A DNA stretch of 44,939 bases from Actinoplanes flavus. Its GTDB lineage: Bacteria > Actinomycetota > Actinomycetes > Mycobacteriales > Micromonosporaceae. Shown piece by piece: positions 7,639 through 16,260 of this stretch. The stretch is taken from positions 1 through 44,939 of the forward strand of contig NZ_JAGFNS010000048.1 in assembly GCF_017592555.1 (NCBI RefSeq). The letters are read 5' to 3'. Position 1 is the first letter of the stretch. Every line of letters starts with the position of its first letter. The translations under genes were made by a program, and so were the position numbers. The notes beneath the pieces are model-generated. The model ran no database searches. It was not told the DNA's origin and saw nothing but the letters and a program-made list of their open reading frames with translations.

Positions 7639-9276
7639 TCAACGCCGGCCGGGGTCGCTGCTGACCGGCAGCGTCACCGTGAAGGTGGTTCCCCGCCCGA
7701 TCTCACTGGTCACGCTGATGGTGCCGCCGTGGTCGGCGATGATCTGGCTGACGATGGCCAGGCCCAGCCCACTGCCGCCGGCACCGCGCCGCCGTGCGGC
7801 GTCGGCCCGCCAGAACCGGTCGAACACGTGCGGCAGGTCCGTTTCGGCGATGCCCTTGCCGGTGTCGCTGATGCGGACCACGGCGCGGTCGCCGGCCCCG
7901 GCCACCTCCAGCCGGATCCGTCCGTTCGGCGGGGTGGCGGCGATCGCGTTGCGGATCAGGTTGCCGAAGACCTGGCGCAGGCGATCCGGGTCGGCGTACA
8001 CCGGCATCTCGGCCGGGGCGTCCACGGTGAGGTCCAGGCCGGCGGCCTCGGCGACCGCGCCGTGTGCGGTGCGGCAGGTCTCCGCCAGTTCGGCGAGATC
8101 GACCACACCGCGGTGGTAGGTCAGGACGCCGGCTTCGGCCAGGGCCAGATCCTGGAGGTCGTCGATGATCCGTTGATGGAGCAGCGCCTCCTCGTGGAGT
8201 GAGGCGAACAGTTCCGGATCGGGTTCGAGTACCCCGTCGGCGAGCGCCTCCAGGTATCCCCGCAGATTCTGCAGGGGTGTGCGAAGTTCGTGGGCGATGT
8301 CGGCGATGAGCTGGCGCTGCTGCCGCTCGCTCTGGTCCAGGGACGCGGCCATGTGGTTGAAGGTGCGGCCGAGTTCGGTGAGTTCGTCCCGCCCGGTGAT
8401 GGCGACCCGCTCACTGCGGGCTCCGGCGCCGAGCCGGCGTGCGGCGGTGGTGAGGGCGCTGATCGGGCGGAGCACCCGGCGGGTGAGCAGCAGGGCGGTG
8501 CCGGTGGCGACCAGCACGACCGCGCCGGCTACCAGGGCGATCGACCCGCCGGAGAGGCGGTACGGCACCTCGTCGCGCGCCCCGATGTAGAGCCGCAGCG
8601 GCTCCGCGGCCGGGGTCGCGACCTGGCGGGCGAAGAGGGTACGCAGACAGGTGTGGTCGTCGCCGGTCTCGGTGCAGGCGTACGCCTCGCGCCCGGCCGC
8701 CCGGGCCTGCTCGGTGCTGCTGCGGGTCCGTTCCCGGCAGGCCGTCACGACCGCTGCCGCGCCGTCACCGTCGAAGACCGGTACGCCGTCGGCGCCGGGC
8801 CGCTGCCGCACCTCGGCACCCGCCTGGGCCAGGCAGTCGGCGAAGGCCCAGCCGTCCCGGTAGGCGGTGATGGTCCGCCCGATCAGCCCCGCCCGGGCCG
8901 ACGCCGTGGGAAGGGTGAGTTCGGGCATGGGGGGCCGGGGGTCGACGACCGTCGGCTCGCCGGCGACGGCCCTGGCCTGACGCCCACTGAGCAGGTCGGA
9001 GTCGGCGACCACCAGCCCGTCCTCGGTGACCAGCCGGATCCGCTGCCCGAATTCTCCGGACAGGTCGGCAACGCTGCGTTCGACGCCGTCCCAGGAGCCG
9101 TGCGCCAGGCCGTAGCCGGTCAGCCTTCCGGTGATCGCGGTGACCTCGCGCTGACCGGCCGCGACCGTGTCGGTGAGCTGTCGGTTCGCCTGGCGGAGGG
9201 TCAGCCAAGCGGTGGCGGCCGACGACGTGAGCACCAGGAAGGCGGTCAGGAGCAGCACCCGGAGACGAAAGCTCAT
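7639..9276 (-). CDS. Membrane sensor histidine kinase (BaeS-type)
   Basis: A 545-residue orthodox kinase. It has TM1 (5-25), an extracytoplasmic sensor (26-245) with four cysteines (C148, C180, C201, C210) that could form two disulfides, TM2 (246-265), HAMP (266-318), HisKA with phospho-acceptor H329 in IAHELRTPL, and HATPase_c with an N box at N443, DTGKG (471-475), FDRFW and GAGGSGLGL (498-505). All catalytic boxes are intact. The start overlaps the regulator stop by 4 nt (ATGA). The signal is unknown. Divergent transcription from the SH3-like gene, and the MacAB-type ABC operon downstream of it, suggest envelope stress or antimicrobial sensing, but nothing in the sequence proves the link. 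Confidence 0.94.
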   Translation of the reverse strand: MSFRLRVLLLTAFLVLTSSAATAWLTLRQANRQLTDTVAAGQREVTAITGRLTGYGLAHGSWDGVERSVADLSGEFGQRIRLVTEDGLVVADSDLLSGRQARAVAGEPTVVDPRPPMPELTLPTASARAGLIGRTITAYRDGWAFADCLAQAGAEVRQRPGADGVPVFDGDGAAAVVTACRERTRSSTEQARAAGREAYACTETGDDHTCLRTLFARQVATPAAEPLRLYIGARDEVPYRLSGGSIALVAGAVVLVATGTALLLTRRVLRPISALTTAARRLGAGARSERVAITGRDELTELGRTFNHMAASLDQSERQQRQLIADIAHELRTPLQNLRGYLEALADGVLEPDPELFASLHEEALLHQRIIDDLQDLALAEAGVLTYHRGVVDLAELAETCRTAHGAVAEAAGLDLTVDAPAEMPVYADPDRLRQVFGNLIRNAIAATPPNGRIRLEVAGAGDRAVVRISDTGKGIAETDLPHVFDRFWRADAARRRGAGGSGLGLAIVSQIIADHGGTISVTSEIGRGTTFTVTLPVSSDPGRR

Positions 9277-9962
9277 GGCTGTTCCACGAGCCGGTACCCG
9301 CGGCCGTACACGGTCTGCACGTAGCCGGGCTTCGCCGGATCCTCCTCGATCTTGCGGCGCAGGTTCATGACGTGGGCGTCCACGGTGCGCTCTTCGACGT
9401 ACCGGTCGAAGCCGAAGGCCCGGTCGATGATCTGCGCCCGGGTGAACACGTGGCCCGGTTCGGCCGCGAGGACCTGGAGGATGCCGAATTCCTTGGCGGT
9501 GAGGGGGATCTGCCGGTCGCCGACCCAGACCTCGAACCGTCCGACATCGATCCGGAGTTCGCCGACGGTCAGCACCGCGGTCCGGTCGGTGCTCAGGGAT
9601 CCGGAGCGGCGCAGCAGCGCACGGACGCGCGCGGTCAGCTCACGAGGGCTGTACGGCTTGGTCATGTAGTCGTCCGCGCCGAGGTCCAGGCCGGTGAGCA
9701 GGTCCTCCTCGGTGTTGCGGGCGGTCAGCAGCAGGATCGGGACCTCGCACTCGGCGCGCAGCACGCGACAGACGTCGAGACCGTCGAGGACCGGCAACAT
9801 GATGTCGAGGACGATGAGGTCGGGCTGGTACGCCCGGCAGCGGTCCACCGCCGACCGTCCGTCGCCGACGACCTGAACGCTGTGCCCGTCCCGCTCCAGG
9901 TAGACCTGAATGAGTTTCGCCTGTTTGGCGTCATCCTCCGCGACCAGGACCCGCGCCGTCAT
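9273..9962 (-). CDS. OmpR/PhoB-family response regulator
   Basis: Partner of the adjoining kinase. The receiver domain (1-118) has the acidic pair in AEDD, phospho-acceptor D53 in IVLDIMLP, T80 in LLTARN and K102 in MTKPYSP. The winged-helix DNA-binding domain (about 130-228) ends in the typical YVQTVYGRGYRL. The ATG at 9962 is chosen, with GGGAGGAG about 8 nt upstream; a TTG one codon earlier would also fit. The regulator is first in the pair, so autoregulation from the divergent 9963-10300 region is plausible. Targets are unknown. Confidence 0.95.
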   Translation of the reverse strand: MTARVLVAEDDAKQAKLIQVYLERDGHSVQVVGDGRSAVDRCRAYQPDLIVLDIMLPVLDGLDVCRVLRAECEVPILLLTARNTEEDLLTGLDLGADDYMTKPYSPRELTARVRALLRRSGSLSTDRTAVLTVGELRIDVGRFEVWVGDRQIPLTAKEFGILQVLAAEPGHVFTRAQIIDRAFGFDRYVEERTVDAHVMNLRRKIEEDPAKPGYVQTVYGRGYRLVEQP

Positions 9963-10300
9963 CAACCGCTCCTCCCGTGGCGTCCGGCACCACCCTAGAG
10001 AACGGGGCGGGCCCCGTCGAACGGGGATTTCGCGGAAATACTTTGACGTGGGCCTATCTCAGGATGTGGAAGGATTGTTACTTCCCCTGCGTAGTTATTC
10101 GATCTTTTCGGCAATTCCATGGTGCTCGCCGCCGCACAGGCCAGGCGAGCTGCCAGCGAGTCATGGAGATCGACACGTAACGTATAGAAATTTCTCAATT
10201 AAATTTCAGGCAACATTCTGCGCCCCCGATCTTCCCTGCCCGGCTGTTAGTTTCACGCTGATCGATCGATCGTCCGAAACATTCACGGGAGGAAGAAAGA
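9963..10300. other. Divergent control region, 338 bp without a gene
   Basis: Lies between the response regulator (minus) and the SH3-like protein (plus). It is clearly more AT-rich than its surroundings from about 10030 to 10220. It holds small palindromes: ATTTC-GCG-GAAAT (10027-10039), AGAAATTTCT (10186-10195) and an ATCG tandem around 10261-10272. These are candidate binding sites for the adjacent regulator. Short reading frames here look spurious. Confidence 0.5.
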
Positions 10301-10618
10301 ATGCGTTCCATCACCCGACAGCTCACGGTGGCCGCCATGGCCACCGGTGCGGTCCTGGCCGCGGCCGTTCCGGCCCAGGCCTATGTCGACGGCGACTACA
10401 CCGGGAACGGTGTCCGCATCCGGGCCAGCGCGCCCAGCGGCACCACCCACGGCCTGGGTTACCCGGGCCAGGGGGCCCGGCTCTACTGCTACGTCACCAG
10501 CTCGACCGTCAACGGCAACCCGTACTGGGACAGCAACCGCAACCGGACGACCGGCGTCACCGGCTACAGCGCCGAGGGTCTGCTGACCCCGCAGTACGCG
10601 AACATCCCGCACTGCTGA
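10301..10618 (+). CDS. Small secreted SH3-like protein
   Basis: A 105-residue exported protein. Residues 1-27 are a signal peptide (basic start, hydrophobic core, cleavage after AQA). The mature part resembles bacterial SH3 domains found in actinobacterial secreted proteins (VRIRAS near the start, a GLGYPGQGARLYCY turn, a central YWDSN strand). Two cysteines, one in LYCYVT and the C-terminal residue, may pair. GGGAGGA sits about 9 nt before the ATG. It has its own promoter region and a strong terminator, so it is monocistronic. Such domains often bind peptidoglycan or remain of unknown function; no catalytic residue is visible. Confidence 0.85.
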   Translation: MRSITRQLTVAAMATGAVLAAAVPAQAYVDGDYTGNGVRIRASAPSGTTHGLGYPGQGARLYCYVTSSTVNGNPYWDSNRNRTTGVTGYSAEGLLTPQYANIPHC

Positions 10619-10642
10619 ATCACCGCGTAGTCAGCTGAAGGA

Positions 10643-10670
10643 TTCCGCCGGGCGGGCCCGCCCGGCGGAA
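10643..10670 (+). terminator. Perfect 28-bp palindrome terminator
   Basis: Arms of 14 nt (ttccgccgggcggg and its complement) meet with no spacer, 25 nt past the SH3-like stop. The folded loop would form from the centre GC pairs. Confidence 0.75.
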
Positions 10671-10717
10671 TTCCGTGGTCCGAGTACGACGTCCACGACG
10701 AGGAGTTGAGTTCCCAG

Positions 10718-11668
10718 GTGTCATCCGCACGCCGTGCCGCGGGGGTCCGGCGTCCGGTGCAGGGCCTCGCGCTGCTGTTCGCAGCCTGCGCCACGTTGCT
10801 CACCGGTTGCCATGACCCGAATCCGCCGCACCAACCACGATCCAGCGATGCGCCGCTACCCGCACCGTCCATCAGCGCGATCCCCACGGTGAGCGCGGGA
10901 GCCAGTCACGCGTTGCCACTGGCGGCCTACATCGGTTCCGCCGAGGAGCAGGCCACCCTGAGCCGGGCCGAGGGGATCCTGCTGCAGCGGTGCATGCACG
11001 GTCTCGGTTTCACCGGCTGGCGGCCCACCGAGACCCAGCCGGCCACCCAGTGGACCACCGGTCTGCGGATCGGCATCGTCGACGCCGAGTTGGCCGGGAA
11101 GTACGGGTACCACCCACCCGGGGAGCGCACCGAACGAGTCGCCCGCGCCACGGCGAGCCCACGGCAGCGCGCCGAGATCGCCGCGCTCACCGGACAGAAG
11201 ACCGCCGAGGCGGCCACCACCGAGCCGTTGATCGGTAGGACGATCCCTGATGGCGGCTGCGAGGGCGAGGCCGAACGTGTGCTCGGGGCCGGCATGCCGG
11301 CCTACGACAACGAGCTCTACGGAAGGCTCGGAGTCGAGGCGGACAAGGCCACCCAGCGCGACGACCGGGTGGTAGGCGGTCTCCGGGCCTGGAGCGACTG
11401 TATGAAGCGGGCCGGGCATCTTTACCGCAACCCCTGGGAGGCCGCCGCTCAGACGTGGGCGGTCGTTCCTACCGCTACCGAGAAGGCGCTGGCCACCGCG
11501 GACGTCGCCTGCAAGACCGAGACCGGCCTGCCGGGCATCTGGTTCGCCGTGCTCGGCGGGTACGAGCAGCGACTGATCGACCGGAACCGGGCGGGTCTGG
11601 AAGCCACCCGTGCCGCGGTGGAAGCCCGACTGCGGAACGCCGGCGCGGTCCTTGCGAGCAAGGGATGA
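10718..11668 (+). CDS. Lipoprotein of unknown function with CM-x3-G motifs
   Basis: About 316 residues. The N-terminus has a lipoprotein signal ending in the lipobox LLTGC, so the mature protein should be anchored outside the membrane, followed by a Pro/Ser-rich linker. The mature region contains RCMHGLGF and later DCMKRAG, a Cys-Met-x3-Gly motif also seen twice in the lipoprotein at 12255. The start is uncertain: GTG at 10718 has GAGGAG 12 nt upstream, while TTG at 10706 lies directly on that site and is less likely. It overlaps the next gene by ATGA. I do not recognise a function. Confidence 0.8.
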   Translation: MSSARRAAGVRRPVQGLALLFAACATLLTGCHDPNPPHQPRSSDAPLPAPSISAIPTVSAGASHALPLAAYIGSAEEQATLSRAEGILLQRCMHGLGFTGWRPTETQPATQWTTGLRIGIVDAELAGKYGYHPPGERTERVARATASPRQRAEIAALTGQKTAEAATTEPLIGRTIPDGGCEGEAERVLGAGMPAYDNELYGRLGVEADKATQRDDRVVGGLRAWSDCMKRAGHLYRNPWEAAAQTWAVVPTATEKALATADVACKTETGLPGIWFAVLGGYEQRLIDRNRAGLEATRAAVEARLRNAGAVLASKG

Positions 11669-12168
11669 ACCGGATGCGTACGTTTCGCTGGTCCCTGGCC
11701 GCCGCCGGCCTGCTGGCATCGACCGCCTGCACGCCCGCCGCCCCGGCCACCGACGCCGCCTCGTCCGCGCCGGCGCTCCCGCCCGATGTCGACGCCGCCT
11801 ACCAGGAGTTCTGGGCGACGTGGCAGGCGGCCATGGCCTCGCCGGACTACGACGTCGAGCGGCTCGGCGCGCGCGTGGGGGATCCGTTGCTGGAGACACT
11901 CCAGACGAACCTTCGCAAGACGCGGGAGCAGCACGTGGTGACCCGCGGCCAGGCCACCCACCAGATCCGGCAGGTGGAGGCCGACGGCGGGGCCTGGTGG
12001 GTCACCGACTGTGTCGGCATCGGGGGCTGGCAGCTCTACGACGCCGGCTCCGCCAGCCCGATCGCCGGCCAGGCCGACGGGCCTCGGAGCCAGCTGACCA
12101 TGCTGGTGCTGCGGCGGCAGGACGGGGCGTGGAAAGCCACCAACATGTACGACTCCGGCGTGTGCTGA
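11665..12168 (+). CDS. Small lipoprotein of unknown function
   Basis: 168 residues starting at the ATG that overlaps the upstream stop by 4 nt. The signal peptide ends in LASTAC, a weak lipobox. The mature part (AYQEFWATWQAAMASPDYD near the N-terminus, then a QLTMLVLRRQDGAWKATN-like strand pattern) resembles the small NTF2-like or DUF4878-type fold of secreted actinobacterial proteins, but I cannot name a family. Cysteines at DCVG and at the C-terminus may pair. It is translationally coupled to the lipoprotein before it and lies 86 nt before the next one. Confidence 0.8.
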   Translation: MNRMRTFRWSLAAAGLLASTACTPAAPATDAASSAPALPPDVDAAYQEFWATWQAAMASPDYDVERLGARVGDPLLETLQTNLRKTREQHVVTRGQATHQIRQVEADGGAWWVTDCVGIGGWQLYDAGSASPIAGQADGPRSQLTMLVLRRQDGAWKATNMYDSGVC

Positions 12169-12254
12169 TGAAGTGCCCGGCAGAGGCATCACGACGGCTG
12201 GACAACTCCTTCAAGAGTTCTTCATACCGCGCTCCCTACCGTGGCACTGTGCGA

Positions 12255-12821
12255 ATGAAATGGACATCAATCAGCCTGTTCCTCCTGTTGAGTGCCGGTC
12301 TGGCCGGCTGCGCCGGCGCATCGGAGGAGCCGAAGATCGCCACCGCGGCCAGCGCGCCGGCCGCCGCCTCCGCGGCCGCCGCCACGACCGCGGCCGGCGA
12401 CGAGGTGGCCGCCTACCTGGCGAGCGCCCGCGACTACGCGCGCTGCATGCGGGACGCCGGCTTCAACGTCAGCGACCCGGACGAAAAGGGCCAGGTCAAG
12501 ACGCTCGGTGAGCCCAAGGCCGGCGCCGACCCGCGCGCCGGCCGGGAGAAGTGCTCGAAGCTGTTGCAGCCGATCCCCGCCGAACTCCAGCAGGGCACCG
12601 AGCGTACGGCCGAGCAGATCGCGGCCGCGCGGGAGTACGCGAAGTGCATGCGTGCCAACGGGGCCGCCGACTTCCCCGACCCCGACGCCAAGGGCGAGTT
12701 CCCGGACTCCGCGGACGGCAAGCCGGCCTGGAACCAGGAGACCGCCGCGGCGCGCAAGGCGGTCCAGAAATGCGCCCCGATCGTCGGAGGCAGCGGCGAC
12801 ACCTCCGGGGGAGTGGGCTGA
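12255..12821 (+). CDS. Lipoprotein with duplicated CM-x3-G motif
   Basis: 188 residues. The signal peptide ends in a perfect lipobox LAGC, followed by an Ala/Thr-rich linker. Two related segments follow: YARCMRDAGFNVSDPD and YAKCMRANGAADFPDPD, plus two more cysteines (EKCSKL and QKCAP), probably making disulfides. Proteins of this type are common in Streptomyces and relatives next to MacA/MacB-like exporters; their role is unknown. The ATG at 12255 is used because the signal peptide begins there; a GTG two codons upstream is possible and no good ribosome binding site is visible. The adaptor GTG follows the stop directly, so the two are coupled and this lipoprotein is probably a component of that export system. 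Confidence 0.85.
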   Translation: MKWTSISLFLLLSAGLAGCAGASEEPKIATAASAPAAASAAAATTAAGDEVAAYLASARDYARCMRDAGFNVSDPDEKGQVKTLGEPKAGADPRAGREKCSKLLQPIPAELQQGTERTAEQIAAAREYAKCMRANGAADFPDPDAKGEFPDSADGKPAWNQETAAARKAVQKCAPIVGGSGDTSGGVG

Positions 12822-13877
12822 GTGGGCAGACGCCGGGTCGCCACGGCGGCACTCGGGTTCGGGGTGGTGACCGTCGCCGCGCTGGCGGTCACCGCGTCGC
12901 TCGGCCTCCACTGGAATCAACGGTCGGCGGAACCGGTGGTCCCGGCCGCCGAGTTCGCCACCACGCCGATGAAGCGCGAGACGCTCGTCGCGTACAGCAC
13001 GGTGGACGCGCAGATCAGTTACGGGGCAGGCTGGCCGATCAGCGTCCGGTCGCAGGGTGTGGTGACCTGGCTCCCGGCCGCCGGGAAGGTGATCCGGCGG
13101 GGCGAGACCCTGTTGCGGGTGAACGACACGCCCATCGTCCTGCTGTACGGCGACCTTCCGGCGTACCGGCAGTTGACGGAGGGCACCGAGGGTAATGACG
13201 TGCGTGAGTTCGAGGAGAACCTGAGCGCCCTCGGCTACCGGGGCTTCACCGTCGACCGGATCTATTCGAAGTCCACGGTGGACGCCGTGAAGCGCTGGCA
13301 GAAGGATCTGGGCCTGCCCGAATCCGGCACCGTGGAGCCGGACCGGGTCCTCTACGCCACCCGGCCGGTGCGGATCGCCGGCCGGCTGGTCCGGGTGGGT
13401 GCGACGGTTCCGGCCGACGTGCTGACGGGCAGCGGTACGCGCAAGGTCGTCACCGCCGAGATCGAGACCGCCGACGCCGCCTGGGCGACCGCCGGTACGA
13501 CGGTGAGCGTGCTGCCGGCCTCGGGCAAACCGGTTCCCGGCAAGATCACCTCGGTGAGTGAGCCGTCCAACGCGGGAGCGGACACCGAGGCCGGGACGAG
13601 CAAGATCAAACTGGTGGTGAGCGTCGAGAACCAGAAGGCGCTGCCGGCCGGCGGTGCGGGCATCTCCATCCGGCACACCGAGCAGGAACGGCGTGACGTG
13701 CTGACCGCCCCGGTGACCGCGTTGCTCGCCCTCGCCGAAGGTGGCTACGGCGTCGAGGTCGTGGCGGACGGCACGTCCCGGATCGTGGCCGTCGAGGTGG
13801 GCATGTTCTCCGGCGGCCGGGTCGAGGTCTCCGGCGCCGGTCTGGAGGCCGACACCCTGGTCCGGGTTCCGAAATGA
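12822..13877 (+). CDS. MacA/HlyD-like adaptor with peptidoglycan-binding domain
   Basis: A 351-residue periplasmic-adaptor-type protein. It has a TM anchor (6-28), a first barrel/lipoyl half around WPISVRSQGVVTWLP (71-85) with GKVIRRGETLLRV, then a PG_binding_1 domain (124-171; NDVREFEENLSALGY and KRWQKDLGLPESGTV) inserted where Gram-negative MacA has its helical hairpin. The second lipoyl half and membrane-proximal barrel follow (about 185-351). In a Gram-positive cell without a TolC channel the PG-binding insert would anchor the exporter to the wall. The GTG start abuts the upstream stop, and the end overlaps the ATPase start by 4 nt. Confidence 0.88.
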   Translation: MGRRRVATAALGFGVVTVAALAVTASLGLHWNQRSAEPVVPAAEFATTPMKRETLVAYSTVDAQISYGAGWPISVRSQGVVTWLPAAGKVIRRGETLLRVNDTPIVLLYGDLPAYRQLTEGTEGNDVREFEENLSALGYRGFTVDRIYSKSTVDAVKRWQKDLGLPESGTVEPDRVLYATRPVRIAGRLVRVGATVPADVLTGSGTRKVVTAEIETADAAWATAGTTVSVLPASGKPVPGKITSVSEPSNAGADTEAGTSKIKLVVSVENQKALPAGGAGISIRHTEQERRDVLTAPVTALLALAEGGYGVEVVADGTSRIVAVEVGMFSGGRVEVSGAGLEADTLVRVPK

Positions 13878-14587
13878 CCACGTCACCGGCCGAACCGCCC
13901 GCGGTCGAACTCAGCGGGGTCGGCAGGACCTATCCCGGGGGCGTGACCGCGCTACAGGATGTGGATCTCCTGATCCACCGGGGTGAGCTCGCCGCCATCC
14001 TGGGGCCCTCCGGCTCCGGAAAGTCCACCATGCTGAACCTTCTCGGCACCCTTGACCGCCCGACCACCGGATCGGTGCGCATCGACGGCTGCGACGTGTC
14101 GGCGATGTCCGACCGGGAGCTCTCCGCGCTGCGAGCCGCCAGCATCGGTTTCGTCTTCCAGCAGTTCCACCTGTCGCCGGGCCGGTCGGCGACGGAGAAC
14201 GTGGCGGATGGGCTGCTCTACACGGGCACGCGCCGACGGGAACGCCTGCGCCGGTCCGCGGAGGCGCTGCACCGCGTCGGCCTCGGGCACCGCCTGGACC
14301 ACGCCCCGCACGAACTCTCCGGCGGCGAGCGCCAGCGGGTGGCCATCGCCCGCGCCGTCGTCGGCGAGCCGGTCCTGCTGCTCGCCGACGAGCCGACCGG
14401 GAACCTGGACAGCGTCTCCGGAGCCTCGATCCTCGAACTCCTGGTGCGGCTCAACGCGGCCGGGACCACGGTTCTGGTGATCACCCACGACAGCGGGGTG
14501 GCACGGCAACTACCGCGCCGGATCGAGATCCGGGACGGGCGCCTGGTCTCCGACTCGGCCGTACCGGAGAGGGTGGGAAGCCGGTGA
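13874..14587 (+). CDS. MacB/LolD-type ABC transporter ATPase
   Basis: 237 residues. Walker A GPSGSGKST (44-52), Q-loop FVFQQFHL (92-99), signature LSGGE (147-151), Walker B VLLLADEP (166-173) and the H-loop VITHD are all intact. The closest type is the MacB/LolD/FtsE group that works with FtsX-fold permeases. It overlaps the adaptor by ATGA and the permease by GTGA, so adaptor, ATPase and permease form one coupled unit. The exported substrate is unknown. Confidence 0.95.
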   Translation: MTTSPAEPPAVELSGVGRTYPGGVTALQDVDLLIHRGELAAILGPSGSGKSTMLNLLGTLDRPTTGSVRIDGCDVSAMSDRELSALRAASIGFVFQQFHLSPGRSATENVADGLLYTGTRRRERLRRSAEALHRVGLGHRLDHAPHELSGGERQRVAIARAVVGEPVLLLADEPTGNLDSVSGASILELLVRLNAAGTTVLVITHDSGVARQLPRRIEIRDGRLVSDSAVPERVGSR

Positions 14588-15765
14588 GGGTGCGTCGTCT
14601 CAGCGTGGCCGACCTGGCCCGCCTCGGCATGGTGGGCCTGTTCGCACGGCCGTTGCGGGTCTTTCTCTCCGCGCTCGGCATCGCCATCGGCATCGGGGCG
14701 ATGCTCGCCGTCGTCGGGATCTCCGCCTCCAGCACCGCGGAACTGGACCGTACCCTCAGCCGGCTGGGCACCAACATGCTGATCGTGACCCCGGGCAAGA
14801 CTCTGAGCGGCAAGAACGCCGAGCTACCGGCCGAGGCGACCGCGATGGTCAGCCGGATCGGCCCGGTCGAGGCGGTGGCCGCGACCGGGCGCGTGCCCGC
14901 GTACGTCTACCGCAACGATCACATCGCACCCGGCGAGACCAACAGCATCGAGGTGCTCGCCGTCGACCGCGACCTTCCGGGCACGGTTCGGGCCACCGTC
15001 TCGGCGGGCAGCTGGCTCACCCCGGCGACGGTCGACTACCCGGCCGTGGTGCTCGGCGCGGTCGCGGCCCAGCGGCTGGACGTCCGCACACCCGGCACAC
15101 GGGTGTGGCTCGGTGGCCACTGGTACGCCGTACAGGGGGTTCTCGCCCCGGTCCCGTTGGCGCCGGAACTCGACCGGGCCGCACTCGTCGGCTGGGGAGC
15201 GGCCCGCGAGTACGCCGGCTTCGACGGCCATCCCACCACGGTCTATCTCCGTGCGGTGGAGAGCCAGGTCGAGGCGGTGCGAGGGGTGCTGGGCCGGACC
15301 GCGAACCCGCAGGCGCCGATGGAGGTGGGCATCTCCCGCCCGTCCGACGCGCTCACCGCGAAACGGGCCGCCGACGACACCCTCACCGCCCTGCTGCTCG
15401 GCCTGAGCGCGGTCGCCCTGCTGGTCGGCGGGGTCGGGGTGGCCAACACGATGGTCATCTCGGTGCTGGAGCGCCGCTCCGAGATCGGGCTGCGCCGGGC
15501 GCTCGGCGCCAAGCGGAGTCATGTCCGGATCCAGTTCCTCAACGAGGCGCTGCTGCTGTCCGCGCTCGGCGGGGCCGGTGGCGTGATCCTCGGCGTCCTC
15601 GCGACCGGCGCGTATGCGCTGAGCCGTGGCTGGCCGGTGGTGGTGCCCGGCTGGGCGAGCGCGGGCGGTCTCGGGGCCACGCTGATGATCGGTGCGCTGG
15701 CGGGGGTCTATCCGGCCATGCGGGCGAGCCGGGTGGCGCCGGCGGAGGCGCTCAGCGCCCCCTGA
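14584..15765 (+). CDS. MacB-type ABC permease (FtsX fold)
   Basis: 393 residues. TM1 (about 20-40) is followed by a large extracytoplasmic MacB_PCD domain (about 45-265), and three TM segments near the C-terminus (about 270-300, 325-350 and 355-380) form the FtsX domain. The segment VLERRSEIGLRRALGAKRSHVRIQ (partly quoted) is the classic cytoplasmic coupling helix of this family. The GTG start lies in the ATPase stop. It forms a mechanotransmission-type ABC unit rather than a channel-type importer. The operon ends here, 30 nt before a convergent GNAT gene. Confidence 0.94.
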   Translation: MRVRRLSVADLARLGMVGLFARPLRVFLSALGIAIGIGAMLAVVGISASSTAELDRTLSRLGTNMLIVTPGKTLSGKNAELPAEATAMVSRIGPVEAVAATGRVPAYVYRNDHIAPGETNSIEVLAVDRDLPGTVRATVSAGSWLTPATVDYPAVVLGAVAAQRLDVRTPGTRVWLGGHWYAVQGVLAPVPLAPELDRAALVGWGAAREYAGFDGHPTTVYLRAVESQVEAVRGVLGRTANPQAPMEVGISRPSDALTAKRAADDTLTALLLGLSAVALLVGGVGVANTMVISVLERRSEIGLRRALGAKRSHVRIQFLNEALLLSALGGAGGVILGVLATGAYALSRGWPVVVPGWASAGGLGATLMIGALAGVYPAMRASRVAPAEALSAP

Positions 15766-15795
15766 TCCGGGCCGGCGGTCGCTCCCCCGTACCGA

Positions 15796-16260
15796 TCAGA
15801 GGATTTTGACCGCGACCGTCTCGTCTCCGCTGATCTCGCCGGTGGGGGTGAAGCCCAGCTTGGCGTAGAACGGCCCGGGACCGCCTTCGCGGGGCTCGTA
15901 GGTGACGTAGGCGCGGGTTTCGCCGCGGGCGCGGATCTCGGCGCAGACGGCCTCCACCGCGAAGGTGCCGTAGCCGTGGCCCTGGCGGTCGGCGGCGATG
16001 TTGAGGCGCCAGAGGCCGGAGCGCAGGTCGGTGGGGTCGGAGGGCTCGCCCCACGGGAGGTCGAGGAAGGCCATCACGAAGCCGACCAGCTCGTCGCCGT
16101 CGTAGATCAGGCGCGGCCAGGCGTATTCGGGATAAACGTACGCCTCGGCCAGGGACTTGACCACCGGCTCGACCAGGTCCTCCTGGTCGGGGCGGACGGT
16201 CAGGGCCAGGGCCGCCTCGTAGTTGCCGGGGGTGACCGCGCGGAGATGCATGCCGGTCAT
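15796..16260 (-). CDS. GNAT-family N-acetyltransferase
   Basis: 154 residues with a typical GNAT core: N-terminal LRAVTPGNYEAALAL, the central strand LVGFVMAFLD, the acetyl-CoA loop DRQGHGYGTFAVEAV (Q/RxxGxG/A) and the C-terminal FYAKLGFTPTGE. It resembles SpeG/PaiA-like small-molecule acetyltransferases, but the substrate cannot be read from sequence. Its ATG overlaps the stop of the DUF2199 gene by 4 nt (ATGA), so the two form a coupled pair. Confidence 0.9.
   Translation of the reverse strand: MTGMHLRAVTPGNYEAALALTVRPDQEDLVEPVVKSLAEAYVYPEYAWPRLIYDGDELVGFVMAFLDLPWGEPSDPTDLRSGLWRLNIAADRQGHGYGTFAVEAVCAEIRARGETRAYVTYEPREGGPGPFYAKLGFTPTGEISGDETVAVKIL

Noticed and set aside
9977..10198. Short frames on both strands upstream of the SH3-like gene
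   Set aside because: They overlap each other in opposite directions, contain rare AT-rich codons and have no ribosome binding site.
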